Assembly (NCBI RefSeq): GCF_014529935.1
Contig: NZ_JACVFC010000001.1
Location: forward strand, 62,001-126,000
From: Chitinophaga qingshengii
GTDB taxonomy: Bacteria > Bacteroidota > Bacteroidia > Chitinophagales > Chitinophagaceae
Length of the DNA: 64,000 nucleotides
Reading direction: 5' to 3'
How positions within the stretch are numbered: the first letter of the stretch is position 1; the number at the start of each line of letters is the position of its first letter. The translations under genes and the position numbers were made by a program. Below are positions 46,318 to 54,696 of the stretch, piece after piece. The notes below the pieces were generated by a model that saw only the letters and a program-made list of their open reading frames with translations, made no database searches and was not told where the DNA came from.

Positions 46318-48495
46318 ATGACACCATCTACAACTTCAGCAAAAAAAAATAACAGTAAAAAGACCCCGGCAAAAAAGACCCCGGCGAAAAAAACGCTGAT
46401 AAAAAAGCTTCTCCTTCCCAAAGACCCCGCGCCACCAGCTAAAAAGCTGATCGCCCGGGATATCAGCTGGCTCTCGTTCAACGCCCGGGTACTACAGGAA
46501 GCTGCTGATCCTACTGTTCCGCTACGGGAGAGAATCCGCTTCCTCGGTATCTTCTCCAATAACCTCGACGAATTTTTCCGTGTACGGGTGGCAACACTCA
46601 AACGCATGATGTCTATCACCAAGGCCGTTACTAAAATGCACCTGGAAGAAAATCCGGGTAAAATACTGGACGATATCCAGGCGGTAGTAATAGACCAGCA
46701 ACGCGAGTTTGACCGCATCTGGAAAGACATTGCACAGGAACTGGAGACACAGCATATTTTCCTGAGAACAGAGAAACACCTCAGCCGGGAACAACAGAAG
46801 TTTGTACTGAACTACTTCAATGAACAGGTGCGTACCGCCATCATCCCGCTGATGATCGAAAGTATACAACAGTTTCCCATCCTGCGTGATAAATCCATAT
46901 ACCTGGCCGTCGTACTGGCCCGGCAGGATAACTCCGTGCGGCAAAAGTTTGCCCTCATCGAGATTCCTTCCAATGTATTGCCACGCTTTATCATCCTGCC
47001 TTCCAAAGAAGGCGAGCACGATATCATCCTGCTGGAAGACCTGATCCGCTTCTGTCTCCCGCATATCTTCTCCTACTTCGGTTACGATAAGTTCTCTTCC
47101 CACATTATCAAGGTTACCCGCGATGCGGAACTGGACATCGACAACGATATCTCCGACAGCCTGATCCACCAGATCGAAAAAGGACTGAAAGACCGCCGCA
47201 AAGGAAAACCGGTGCGGTTTGTATACGACAAGGACATCGACCCCCTGCTGCTGGAATACCTGATCCGCAGAATGGGCCTGTCCGGCAAAGACAACCTCAT
47301 TCCCGGCGCCCGTATCCATAACTTCAAGGACTTTATGGATTTCCCGGACTCCATCTTCCCGCCGCATACACATCGCAAAACATTTATCCATCCGCTGTTC
47401 AATGAAGCACCCAGCGTGATGCATGTAATACAACGCCAGGATGTAATGCTGCACTTCCCCTATCACTCGTTCGATACGATCATCGACCTGCTGCGGGAAG
47501 CCGCTATCGATCCGAATGTTTCTTCTATTAAAATAACTGCGTATAGGCTTGCCCGTAATTCCAAGATCGTGAATGCCCTGGTCAATGCCGCCCGCAATGG
47601 TAAGCATGTAACAGTAGTACTGGAGCTGCGCGCCCGCTTCGACGAAGCCGCCAACCTCGACTGGAAAGCACGCATGGAGGATGAAGGCATAAAAGTATTT
47701 CTCGGCATCCCCGATATGAAAATACACGCCAAACTCTGCGTGATCAAAAAACGTATCGGCAATAAAACCGTGCAGTGTGGTTTTGTGAGTACCGGCAACC
47801 TCAACGAAAAAACGGCCCAGTTATACGGCGACCATTGCCTGCTTACGGCCAACCGTTCAGTGATTGCAGACATCAACCGTGTGTTCTCCTACCTGGAAAG
47901 CCCGCGACACGATATTAAAATCCTGGGAGAATGTAAAACACTGCCGGTAAGTCCGCTGAACATGCGCGACACCTATATACGCCTGATCGACCGCGAAATC
48001 AAAAACGCGAAGAATAGGAAAAAGGCCGGCATGGTGCTAAAGATGAATTCTCTCTCCGATCCTATCCTCATCGGCAAGCTCTACGAAGCAGCCAAAGCCG
48101 GTGTGGATATCAAAATGGTGATCAGAGGTATCTGCTGCGCCTATACGGAAAACAAAAAATGGAAAAAAGATATCACGGCCGTCAGTATCGTCGACGAGTA
48201 CCTGGAACATGCACGTGTATTTATTTTCCATCACGGCGGCACAGAAAAAGTATTCATCGCCTCCTGCGACTGGATGGTACGAAACCTCGACCACCGCGTG
48301 GAAGCAGCCGTTCCTATAACGGACCCGGATATACGCAAAGAACTCTCCGATATTATGAACATCCAGCTCAGCGGCAACGTGAAGGCTCGTATACTGGACA
48401 ACGAACAAACCAACCAGTACAAAAAAGAAGGAGATAAAAAAATCCGTACCCAGATAGAGATTTATAAGTACCTCCACGAAAAACAATACCGGTAA
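46318..48495 (+). CDS. ppk1: Polyphosphate kinase 1
   Basis: Read from ATG 46318 the enzyme has 725 residues; a start at 46210 would give 761. The usual N-terminus of the family (ISWLSFNARVLQEA) begins only about 43 residues in. Before it lies a lysine-rich extension with a tandem KKTPA repeat. Catalytic histidines lie in MKIHAKLCVIKKRIG and in the HHGG segment (FIFHHGGTEKVFIASCDWM). PPK1 makes polyphosphate from ATP. A long palindrome and then ppx follow, a common pairing. Confidence 0.93.
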   Translation: MTPSTTSAKKNNSKKTPAKKTPAKKTLIKKLLLPKDPAPPAKKLIARDISWLSFNARVLQEAADPTVPLRERIRFLGIFSNNLDEFFRVRVATLKRMMSITKAVTKMHLEENPGKILDDIQAVVIDQQREFDRIWKDIAQELETQHIFLRTEKHLSREQQKFVLNYFNEQVRTAIIPLMIESIQQFPILRDKSIYLAVVLARQDNSVRQKFALIEIPSNVLPRFIILPSKEGEHDIILLEDLIRFCLPHIFSYFGYDKFSSHIIKVTRDAELDIDNDISDSLIHQIEKGLKDRRKGKPVRFVYDKDIDPLLLEYLIRRMGLSGKDNLIPGARIHNFKDFMDFPDSIFPPHTHRKTFIHPLFNEAPSVMHVIQRQDVMLHFPYHSFDTIIDLLREAAIDPNVSSIKITAYRLARNSKIVNALVNAARNGKHVTVVLELRARFDEAANLDWKARMEDEGIKVFLGIPDMKIHAKLCVIKKRIGNKTVQCGFVSTGNLNEKTAQLYGDHCLLTANRSVIADINRVFSYLESPRHDIKILGECKTLPVSPLNMRDTYIRLIDREIKNAKNRKKAGMVLKMNSLSDPILIGKLYEAAKAGVDIKMVIRGICCAYTENKKWKKDITAVSIVDEYLEHARVFIFHHGGTEKVFIASCDWMVRNLDHRVEAAVPITDPDIRKELSDIMNIQLSGNVKARILDNEQTNQYKKEGDKKIRTQIEIYKYLHEKQYR

Positions 48496-48512
48496 ATATT
48501 TTGAGATTTTTT

Positions 48513-48590
48513 GATTTTCGGATTTTCGATTTCGGGATTTAACAGCTGGCTCCCCGAATCATCAATCCCGAAATCGAAAATCCGAAAATC
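48513..48590. repeat. 27-bp perfect inverted repeat between ppk1 and ppx
   Basis: The arms 48513-48539 and 48564-48590 are exact reverse complements around a 24-base loop. They are built of repeated ATTTTCG-like words (GATTTTCGGATTTTCGATTT). Less perfect pairing extends on both sides. It starts 18 bp after the ppk1 stop and could end that transcript. Word-rich palindromes of this style are frequent between Bacteroidota genes (from memory). Confidence 0.8.
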
Positions 48591-48614
48591 AGGAAATCCC
48601 AAAATGAAAAATGT

Positions 48615-48622
48615 TATTTTTG
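48615..48622 (+). promoter_or_regulatory. -7 promoter box of ppx
   Basis: TATTTTTG matches TAnnTTTG and lies 22 bp before the ppx ATG, just after the inverted repeat. No clear -33 box is present at the usual distance. Confidence 0.45.
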
Positions 48623-48644
48623 TCTCTCAAAAGACCTGTAATTA

Positions 48645-49544
48645 ATGAAACTAGCTGCGATTGATATTGGTTCCAATGCCGCCCGGCTGCTGATCTCCGA
48701 AGCATCACCCAATGGTGCGGGCACGATGGATTTCACCAAAGTGAACCTGATAAGAGTACCGCTGCGGCTCGGTTTCGACGTATTTGACCATGGCTCTATC
48801 TCCGAAAAAAGGGCTACCCACCTGATAGATACCATCAAAGCCTATAAGCTGCTGCTGGATGTTTATGAAGTAAAGTACCTGAAAGCATGCGCTACCTCAG
48901 CCATGCGCGATGCCAGCAATGGCTCCGTCATCCTGCAGGAAGTAAGAACACAGACCGGTATCGATGTACAGATCATCTCCGGCCAGGAAGAAGCCTCTTA
49001 TATCTACGAAAACCATGTCGCCGAGCATCTCGATAAAACCCGGTCTTACCTCTACATCGACGTAGGTGGCGGTAGTACCGAACTCACGCTCTTCAGCGGC
49101 ACCCGTCTCGTTTTCAAAGAATCCTTCAATATCGGCACTATCCGCCTGTTACACCAGCAGGTGCCCGACAACGCCTGGCAACAGCTGAAAGATTTTCTCA
49201 AACAACAGCTTAAAACCATCGGACTGGTGACTGCTATCGGTTCAGGCGGTAACATCAACAAAATATTCTCCCTCTCCAAACGCAAGGAAGGCAAACCACT
49301 GTCACTGGATACACTGAAAGACTATTTCAAGGAATTCAGCAACTTCACCGTAGAAGAACGTATTCACCTCTATAACCTGCGGGAAGACCGTGCCGATGTG
49401 ATTGTGCCTGCCCTTCAGATCTACATCAACGTGATGCGCTGGGCCGGGGCAGAAGAAATATTCGTTCCCAAGATAGGCCTGGCAGATGGACTTATACAGG
49501 CATTATACCGGGAAATAGCCGTTCCTGCCAACGGTTTCCAGTAA
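48645..49544 (+). CDS. ppx: Exopolyphosphatase (Ppx/GppA family)
   Basis: The 299-residue protein has the actin-like ATPase fold: LAAIDIGSNAARLLI (phosphate 1), ACATSAMRDASNG, ISGQEEASYIYEN and YLYIDVGGGSTELTLF (phosphate 2). It removes terminal phosphate from polyphosphate or hydrolyses pppGpp. It has only the two N-terminal domains; E. coli Ppx has about 510 residues, while short forms are usual in Bacteroidota. Being next to ppk1 supports polyphosphate as substrate. Confidence 0.92.
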   Translation: MKLAAIDIGSNAARLLISEASPNGAGTMDFTKVNLIRVPLRLGFDVFDHGSISEKRATHLIDTIKAYKLLLDVYEVKYLKACATSAMRDASNGSVILQEVRTQTGIDVQIISGQEEASYIYENHVAEHLDKTRSYLYIDVGGGSTELTLFSGTRLVFKESFNIGTIRLLHQQVPDNAWQQLKDFLKQQLKTIGLVTAIGSGGNINKIFSLSKRKEGKPLSLDTLKDYFKEFSNFTVEERIHLYNLREDRADVIVPALQIYINVMRWAGAEEIFVPKIGLADGLIQALYREIAVPANGFQ

Positions 49545-49621
49545 CCACACATAAAATATTTTTCCTTTTTTCTTTTTATATCATAACCTTTGAGGAATTA
49601 TTGGTATAAAACAACACTACT

Positions 49622-50437
49622 ATGTCTGTGCATAAGGACGTAAAGCGTATCACTACGCACGTTTTACAGAAGATGAAAATAGACGGGGAAAAAATCTCCA
49701 TGATCACGGCGTATGACTACTCTATGGCCAGGATTTTTGACGACGCCGGCATCGACGTAATACTGGTAGGCGACTCAGCCTCCAACGTGATGGCAGGCCA
49801 CGAAACTACCCTGCCTATTACGCTGGACCAGATGATCTACCACGCCTCTTCTGTAATACGCGCCATCAAACGCTGCTTCGTAGCAGTAGACCTTCCCTTC
49901 GGTTCCTACCAGGGCAACTCCAAAGAAGCCCTGAGCTCCGCCATCCGCATTATGAAGGAGACCGGCGCCCATGGTATTAAAATTGAAGGCGGTGAAGAAA
50001 TCATTGAATCTGTCAAACGAATTATTTCCGCCGGTATCCCGGTAATGGGCCACCTGGGCCTTACACCGCAGTCTATCTATAAATTCGGTACCTACGCCGT
50101 GCGCGCTACCGAAGAAGCCGAAGCGCAAAAACTGATCAATGATGCCAAACTGCTGCAGGAAGCAGGTTGCTTCGCCATCGTACTGGAGAAAATACCGGCC
50201 AACCTGGCTAAAGAAGTAGCCGAAGCGGTACATATTCCCATTATCGGCATCGGCGCCGGCAGGTATGTAGACGGGCAAGTGCTCGTGATGCATGATCTTC
50301 TGGGTATCAACAAAGATTTTAAGCCCCGTTTCCTGCGCCGTTACCTCGACCTGTATTCCCAGATCTATGGCGCTACACAGGCTTATATCAACGATGTGAA
50401 AACAAAGGATTTCCCGAACGATAACGAACAATACTAG
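49622..50437 (+). CDS. panB: 3-methyl-2-oxobutanoate hydroxymethyltransferase
   Basis: The 271-residue enzyme makes ketopantoate from 2-oxoisovalerate and methylene-tetrahydrofolate, the first step to pantothenate. Family motifs: [45 protein letters not shown], and [25 protein letters not shown]. It is separated from panC and panD by the UPF0104-type gene, ppk1 and ppx. A GCAAAG-type palindrome starts 9 bp after its stop. Confidence 0.96.
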   Translation: MSVHKDVKRITTHVLQKMKIDGEKISMITAYDYSMARIFDDAGIDVILVGDSASNVMAGHETTLPITLDQMIYHASSVIRAIKRCFVAVDLPFGSYQGNSKEALSSAIRIMKETGAHGIKIEGGEEIIESVKRIISAGIPVMGHLGLTPQSIYKFGTYAVRATEEAEAQKLINDAKLLQEAGCFAIVLEKIPANLAKEVAEAVHIPIIGIGAGRYVDGQVLVMHDLLGINKDFKPRFLRRYLDLYSQIYGATQAYINDVKTKDFPNDNEQY

Positions 50438-50446
50438 TGCTGTTCC

Positions 50447-50546
50447 CGCAAAGGGGCAAAGTTTTTTGTTTTTTATTAAGATAGCAAAACACCTTCTCCG
50501 TTCCTTAGCGTTCTTAATAAAAAACAAAAACTTTGCGCCCTTTGCG
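50447..50546. repeat. GCAAAG-type palindrome after panB
   Basis: Arms 50447-50481 and 50512-50546 (35 bases each) are reverse complements except for one or two positions, around a 30-base loop. They contain CGCAAAGGGGCAAAG and CTTTGCGCCCTTTGCG, words shared with the palindrome at 57576-57732. A likely terminator of panB. Confidence 0.8.
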
Positions 50547-50763
50547 AGAAACTTCTCCGCTTTTTTCCCTATATTAGCTCTTTCATTATCATCAATGAAT
50601 TATCTGTTAAACATACAACTCTCTCTTCTCTCCTATCTGCGGAGCACCTGCTCCCATGTGCCATGAGTTGTATAGGCAGGTAATACTTTTTCCCTGAACA
50701 TATTTTTCGTAGGTCCCTTCCTGTTAGGGATTCCTGTTGCGCTGTAACGGCTGCACCGGCATT
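50547..50763. other. Intergenic region before the lysine operon, with a stem-loop
   Basis: No gene was recognised. ATACAACTC (50613-50621) and GAGTTGTAT (50665-50673) form a perfect 9-bp stem that encloses a second hairpin, GGAGCA-CC-TGCTCC (50641-50654). It lies upstream of the likely lysine-operon promoter and could be part of an older transcript or an operator. Confidence 0.4.
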
Positions 50764-50771
50764 TATTTTTG
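50764..50771 (+). promoter_or_regulatory. -7 promoter box of the lysine catabolic operon
   Basis: TATTTTTG matches TAnnTTTG. Transcription would start near 50777, eight bases before the first stem of the structured leader. No good -33 box was found at 19-21 bp, so the promoter may need an activator. Confidence 0.45.
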
Positions 50772-50784
50772 TAAATGCTGATAT

Positions 50785-50845
50785 TATGCCCTGTAGACTT
50801 GGTAAATTTTACCAGGTGCTGTCCTCTTGTATAAGAGCGGGCATA
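50785..50845 (+). promoter_or_regulatory. Three-way-junction leader RNA, riboswitch candidate
   Basis: Three stems can form in 61 bases. P1 is TATGCCC (50785-50791) with GGGCATA (50839-50845), 7 bp. P2 is ACTTGGTA (50797-50804) with TACCAGGT (50810-50817), 8 bp with one G-T pair. P3 is CTCTT-GTAT-AAGAG (50824-50837). Junction strands are TGTAG, GCTGTC and C. It lies 54 bp before the dehydrogenase ATG and just after a likely start of transcription. It does not match the known lysine riboswitch, which is about three times longer. Confidence 0.45.
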
Positions 50846-50899
50846 CTGTGCTTACGTTTCGGCCAGTATCTGTCTATTATTTAATAATTCCAATAGATT

Positions 50900-51970
50900 A
50901 TGAAACGTGTAATGATTATCGGCGCCGGCAAGATCGGCGAAACAGCAGCATTCCTGTTACAACAGTCCGGCGACTACCAGGTAACCCTGGCAGATGCCAA
51001 TCAGGCGTTGCTGGACAAATGCACAGACAGTAACATCCATAAAACCAGACTGGATGTAAACAACGCGGCTGCGCTGGAAACAGCCCTGGAAGCCCAGGAC
51101 ATGGTGCTGAGCGCCTGCCCGTTTTTCCTGAACGTGAAAATCGCTGCCGCCGCCGCTAAAGCCAATACCCATTATTTTGACCTGACCGAAGACGTGGCCA
51201 CCACCAACGCTATCCGCGATATCGCACAAAGCGCTAAGGTGAGCTTTATGCCACAATGCGGGCTGGCGCCGGGTTTTATCAGTATCGCTGCTTATGACAT
51301 CGCCAAACAGTTCGATACGCTGGATGCTGTGAAACTGCGCGTAGGCGCCCTGCCACAGTTTCCCACCAACAGCCTGATGTACAACCTTACCTGGAGCACA
51401 GACGGCCTGATCAACGAATACTGTAATCCCTGCGATGCCATCTACGAGGGCGAACGCAAGGAGGTAATGCCGCTGGAAGGCTATGAGCGCTTTGCACTCG
51501 ACGGGATCGAATATGAGGCTTTTAACACCTCCGGCGGGCTATCCGCACTGGCAGAAATACTGGATGGCAAAGTGTATAACCTGGACTATAAAACCGTACG
51601 TTATCCCGGCCACTGCCACCTGATGAAGATATTACTTAACGAACTGAAGCTCAATAAAAAGCGGGATGTCCTGAAAGAAATTATGGAAGATAGTATACCT
51701 TTCACGCCGCAAGACGTGGTACTGGTATTTGTATCGGTGTCGGGCACTATTAATGGCCGCTCCGTGCAACGTTCCTACTCGCGTAAGATCTACAACCAGG
51801 AGATCGCCGGGAAAGACTTTACCGCTATCCAGCTCACCACCGCCGGAGCAGCCTGCGCGGTGATAGACCTCCATGCCAAAGGCCTGCTGCCCGGCAATGG
51901 TTTTGTTAAACAGGAAGATGTGAATTTCAAAGACCTGATCAGCAACAGGTTTGCTCAATATTATAATTAG
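50900..51970 (+). CDS. Saccharopine dehydrogenase family protein, lysine 6-dehydrogenase-like
   Basis: The 356-residue protein has an N-terminal NAD(P) Rossmann fold (VMIIGAGKIGETAAFLL) and the saccharopine dehydrogenase C-terminal domain, with SACPFFLNVKIAAAAAKANTHYFDLTED and MPQCGLAPGFISIAA in between. It could oxidise lysine directly to 2-aminoadipate 6-semialdehyde (lysine 6-dehydrogenase) or split saccharopine. No lysine-ketoglutarate reductase gene is in the window, which favours the first. The next two genes encode later steps of the same pathway, so this is the entry enzyme of a lysine catabolic operon. Confidence 0.83.
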   Translation: MKRVMIIGAGKIGETAAFLLQQSGDYQVTLADANQALLDKCTDSNIHKTRLDVNNAAALETALEAQDMVLSACPFFLNVKIAAAAAKANTHYFDLTEDVATTNAIRDIAQSAKVSFMPQCGLAPGFISIAAYDIAKQFDTLDAVKLRVGALPQFPTNSLMYNLTWSTDGLINEYCNPCDAIYEGERKEVMPLEGYERFALDGIEYEAFNTSGGLSALAEILDGKVYNLDYKTVRYPGHCHLMKILLNELKLNKKRDVLKEIMEDSIPFTPQDVVLVFVSVSGTINGRSVQRSYSRKIYNQEIAGKDFTAIQLTTAGAACAVIDLHAKGLLPGNGFVKQEDVNFKDLISNRFAQYYN

Positions 51971-52012
51971 CAGTCAGCCGCAGGCTGGCCGCTGGAAGCT
52001 CAAATAAACGCC

Positions 52013-52903
52013 ATGTTACAAGAAGTATTAAACGGCCTGATGAGCCGTTACCAGGAGCGGGTGCCGGACGTATCAGCAGTGATTGCTGCGATGGTCCGCC
52101 ACGGATTAATCGAAAAAGCGGACGATATCGAAAACGATCATATCGCGTTCCGTACCATGGGAGTACCGCAACTCGGCGTACAGTCGCTGGAGAAAATTTT
52201 TCTCCATTACGGCTATACGAAAATGGACCATTACTATTTCGCGTCCAAAAAACTGGACGCCTGGTGGTATGCCCCCCCATTGCCGAAATATCCGCGTATC
52301 TTTATCAGTGAGCTTCGCGTAAAAGACCTGAGCCAGGCTGCACAGGACATTATTACCAGTTATACCGACGAAGTAAAGGCAGATCCGGTAACACAGCTGG
52401 ACCTGGACGACAGCAAGGCCGTAGATACCTTCCTCCACAGTGGCCTCTGGCGTACGCCTACCCTGGCGGATTTCCAGGCACTGGCTGCTGAAAGCGAATA
52501 CGCCGCCTGGGTGATTTACAACCGTTATTATCTGAACCATTTTACGGTGAGCGTACATAATCTGCCCATAGGATATAATACCATCGCGGAATTCAACCAG
52601 TTTCTCGAACAGAACGGTTTTATTCTCAATGATGCCGGCGGAAAAATCAAAACCAGTCCGGATGGTAACCTGCTGCAAAGCGCTACCGTAGCCGGTATGA
52701 TACCCGCCACCTTTGCCGGCGGTGAAACCATCAAAATCGCCGGTTCCTACGTAGAATTCGCTGAAAGGAAAGTGCTCCCTGAGTTCGCATCCCTCGCTGC
52801 TGCCGATATCCGCCGGGAACACCGCCGGGAAGGCTTTGAAGCAGGTAATGCCGACAAGATCTTCGAAAGCACCTACGCCGCCCAAACAAAAAAAAGTTCC
52901 TAA
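52013..52903 (+). CDS. DUF1338 2-oxoadipate dioxygenase/decarboxylase-like enzyme
   Basis: The 296-residue protein belongs to DUF1338 (HglS/YdcJ), Fe(II) enzymes that turn 2-oxoadipate into 2-hydroxyglutarate. Candidate metal ligands are His43 (DHIAFRTMG), His176 (LNHFTVSVH) and Glu248 (SYVEFAERK). Arg47, four residues after the first histidine as in characterised HglS, would bind the substrate carboxylate. It is shorter than the Pseudomonas form (over 400), like many Bacteroidota relatives. It lies 42 bp after the dehydrogenase gene and 23 bp before the aldehyde dehydrogenase gene. Confidence 0.85.
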   Translation: MLQEVLNGLMSRYQERVPDVSAVIAAMVRHGLIEKADDIENDHIAFRTMGVPQLGVQSLEKIFLHYGYTKMDHYYFASKKLDAWWYAPPLPKYPRIFISELRVKDLSQAAQDIITSYTDEVKADPVTQLDLDDSKAVDTFLHSGLWRTPTLADFQALAAESEYAAWVIYNRYYLNHFTVSVHNLPIGYNTIAEFNQFLEQNGFILNDAGGKIKTSPDGNLLQSATVAGMIPATFAGGETIKIAGSYVEFAERKVLPEFASLAAADIRREHRREGFEAGNADKIFESTYAAQTKKSS

Positions 52904-52926
52904 TTTAGTTTATTAATACACCCATT

Positions 52927-54456
52927 ATGGCAGATGATATTTTAAAAGCTTTTGGCATCAGCGCGCGGCAAAGCGGCGTAAGCACCGGCAAACACTGGCT
53001 GGAAGCCGGCGGAGCAGACATCGTGTCGGTATCTCCGGTAGATAACAAGACCATTGCCACCGTAAAAAGTGCTGACCGCAGCAACTACGACACGGTGATC
53101 GCTGTAGCCCAGGAAGCCTTCAAAGAGTGGCGCCTGTGGCCCGCGCCCAGAAGAGGAGAAGTTGTACGCCAGATCGGCGAAGCCCTGCGCGCCCATAAAG
53201 AACAACTGGGCCGCCTCGTTTCCTACGAAATGGGTAAAAGCCTGCAGGAAGGCTACGGAGAAGTACAGGAAATGATCGATATCTGCGATTTTGCAGTAGG
53301 TCTATCCCGTCAGCTCTATGGCCTGAGCATGCATTCTGAACGTCCCGGCCACCGTATGTATGAACAATGGCATCCGCTGGGCATCACCGCTATTATTTCC
53401 GCCTTTAACTTCCCGGTAGCGGTATGGAGCTGGAACTCCATGCTCGCCTGGGTTTGCGGTAACGTATGTGTTTGGAAACCTTCCGAAAAAACACCGGTTA
53501 CCGCGCTGGCATGTCAACGTATAGTCGAGACCGTATTTGCCGCCAACAATGTACCGGAAGGCGTTTGCTGCCTGGTGAGCGGCGGTCGTGAAACCGGCGA
53601 ATGGATGGCCAACGACCATCGTATTCCGCTGGTATCCGCTACCGGCTCCACCCGCATGGGCAAAAGCGTAGGCGCCGCCGTAGGTGCACGCCTGGGCCGC
53701 GTTCTGCTGGAACTGGGCGGCAACAACGCCATCATCGTATCCAAAGATGCCGACCTGGACATGACCCTCATCGGCGCTGTATTTGGAGCTGTAGGTACGG
53801 CCGGTCAGCGTTGTACCTCCACCCGCCGCCTCATCATCCACGAAAGCGTATACGACGCCTTTACCGCTAAACTGATAAAGGCCTATGCACAGCTGCGTAT
53901 CGGCAACCCGCTGGATGAAAAGAACCACGTAGGCCCCCTGATCGATAAAGATGCGGTCAACGCCTACCTGAGCAGCATTGCACAGGTGAAGGAACAAGGT
54001 GGTACCTTCCTCGTGGAAGGTGGCGTACTCGAAGGCGCCGGCTATGAATCCGGCTGCTACGTGAAACCCTGTATCGCCGCCGTAGAAAACACCTGCGACA
54101 TCGTACAGCACGAAACCTTCGCCCCCATCCTCTACGTGATGAAATATCAAACCCTCACCGAAGCTATCGCCATGCAGAACGATGTGCCACAGGGCCTCTC
54201 CTCTGCTATCATGACGCTGAACCTCCGTGAAGCAGAACAGTTCCTGTCTGCCGCCGGCTCAGATTGTGGTATCGCCAACGTTAACATCGGTACCTCCGGT
54301 GCCGAAATCGGCGGCGCCTTCGGCGGTGAAAAAGAAACCGGTGGCGGCAGAGAAAGCGGCTCCGATGCCTGGAAAGCATATATGCGCCGCCAGACCAATA
54401 CCATCAATTACTCCGATAAACTGCCGCTGGCACAGGGTATTAAATTCGACCTGTAA
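52927..54456 (+). CDS. Aldehyde dehydrogenase, ALDH7 type (2-aminoadipate semialdehyde dehydrogenase)
   Basis: The 509-residue enzyme has general base Glu262 (LELGGNN), nucleophile Cys296 (GQRCTSTRRL) and the ALDH7/antiquitin-like features ISAFNFPVAVWSWN and NIGTSGAEIGGAFGGEKETGGGRESGSDAW. It should oxidise 2-aminoadipate 6-semialdehyde, or its cyclic form, to 2-aminoadipate, the step after the first enzyme of this operon. A transaminase to give 2-oxoadipate is not in the window. A terminator starts 19 bp after the stop. Confidence 0.9.
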   Translation: MADDILKAFGISARQSGVSTGKHWLEAGGADIVSVSPVDNKTIATVKSADRSNYDTVIAVAQEAFKEWRLWPAPRRGEVVRQIGEALRAHKEQLGRLVSYEMGKSLQEGYGEVQEMIDICDFAVGLSRQLYGLSMHSERPGHRMYEQWHPLGITAIISAFNFPVAVWSWNSMLAWVCGNVCVWKPSEKTPVTALACQRIVETVFAANNVPEGVCCLVSGGRETGEWMANDHRIPLVSATGSTRMGKSVGAAVGARLGRVLLELGGNNAIIVSKDADLDMTLIGAVFGAVGTAGQRCTSTRRLIIHESVYDAFTAKLIKAYAQLRIGNPLDEKNHVGPLIDKDAVNAYLSSIAQVKEQGGTFLVEGGVLEGAGYESGCYVKPCIAAVENTCDIVQHETFAPILYVMKYQTLTEAIAMQNDVPQGLSSAIMTLNLREAEQFLSAAGSDCGIANVNIGTSGAEIGGAFGGEKETGGGRESGSDAWKAYMRRQTNTINYSDKLPLAQGIKFDL

Positions 54457-54475
54457 TTCGGCGAAAACGAATATC

Positions 54476-54517
54476 AAAAAAAAAGGGTGTGTCCGAATGG
54501 ATACACCCTTTTTTGAT
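54476..54517 (+). terminator. Terminator of the lysine catabolic operon
   Basis: An A-run and GGGTGTGTCC (54484-54493) pair with GGATACACCC (54498-54508 region) and a T-run, with loop GAAT and one G-T pair. The stem follows the aldehyde dehydrogenase stop closely. Confidence 0.82.
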
Positions 54518-54661
54518 TTCCCGAAGGTACCCGAATTTTCCAGGGCATCCAATATATGTCCCCAGGGCTGAAGCCTGGCGAACCTGGGTTTGCGGGCACC
54601 AGGATAACCTGGGATTTTAGGGATTCCGGGGAAACGAAATGCACATCCCTGCACCACATAC

Positions 54662-54696
54662 CCCAAAAACAAAGGGCCGACCTACCGGTCAGCCCT
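54662..54696 (-). terminator. Strong minus-strand terminator without an adjacent ORF
   Basis: AGGGCTGACC and GGTCGGCCCT (minus strand) pair over 10 bp with a 4-base loop GGTA, followed by TTTGTTTTTGG. The nearest minus-strand stop codon is about 330 bp upstream at 55026. Confidence 0.75.

Noticed and set aside
46522-47727. Open frame of 401 codons, minus strand
   Set aside because: It lies wholly inside ppk1 on the opposite strand, and its product has no recognisable domain; it arises from codon bias of the real gene.
50785-50845. Known lysine riboswitch before the lysine operon
   Set aside because: The element is far too short and lacks the five-way junction of the lysine riboswitch, so it is reported only as an unclassified leader.
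53302-54150. Open frame of 282 codons, minus strand
   Set aside because: It is antisense to the aldehyde dehydrogenase, whose catalytic motifs are in the plus-strand frame.
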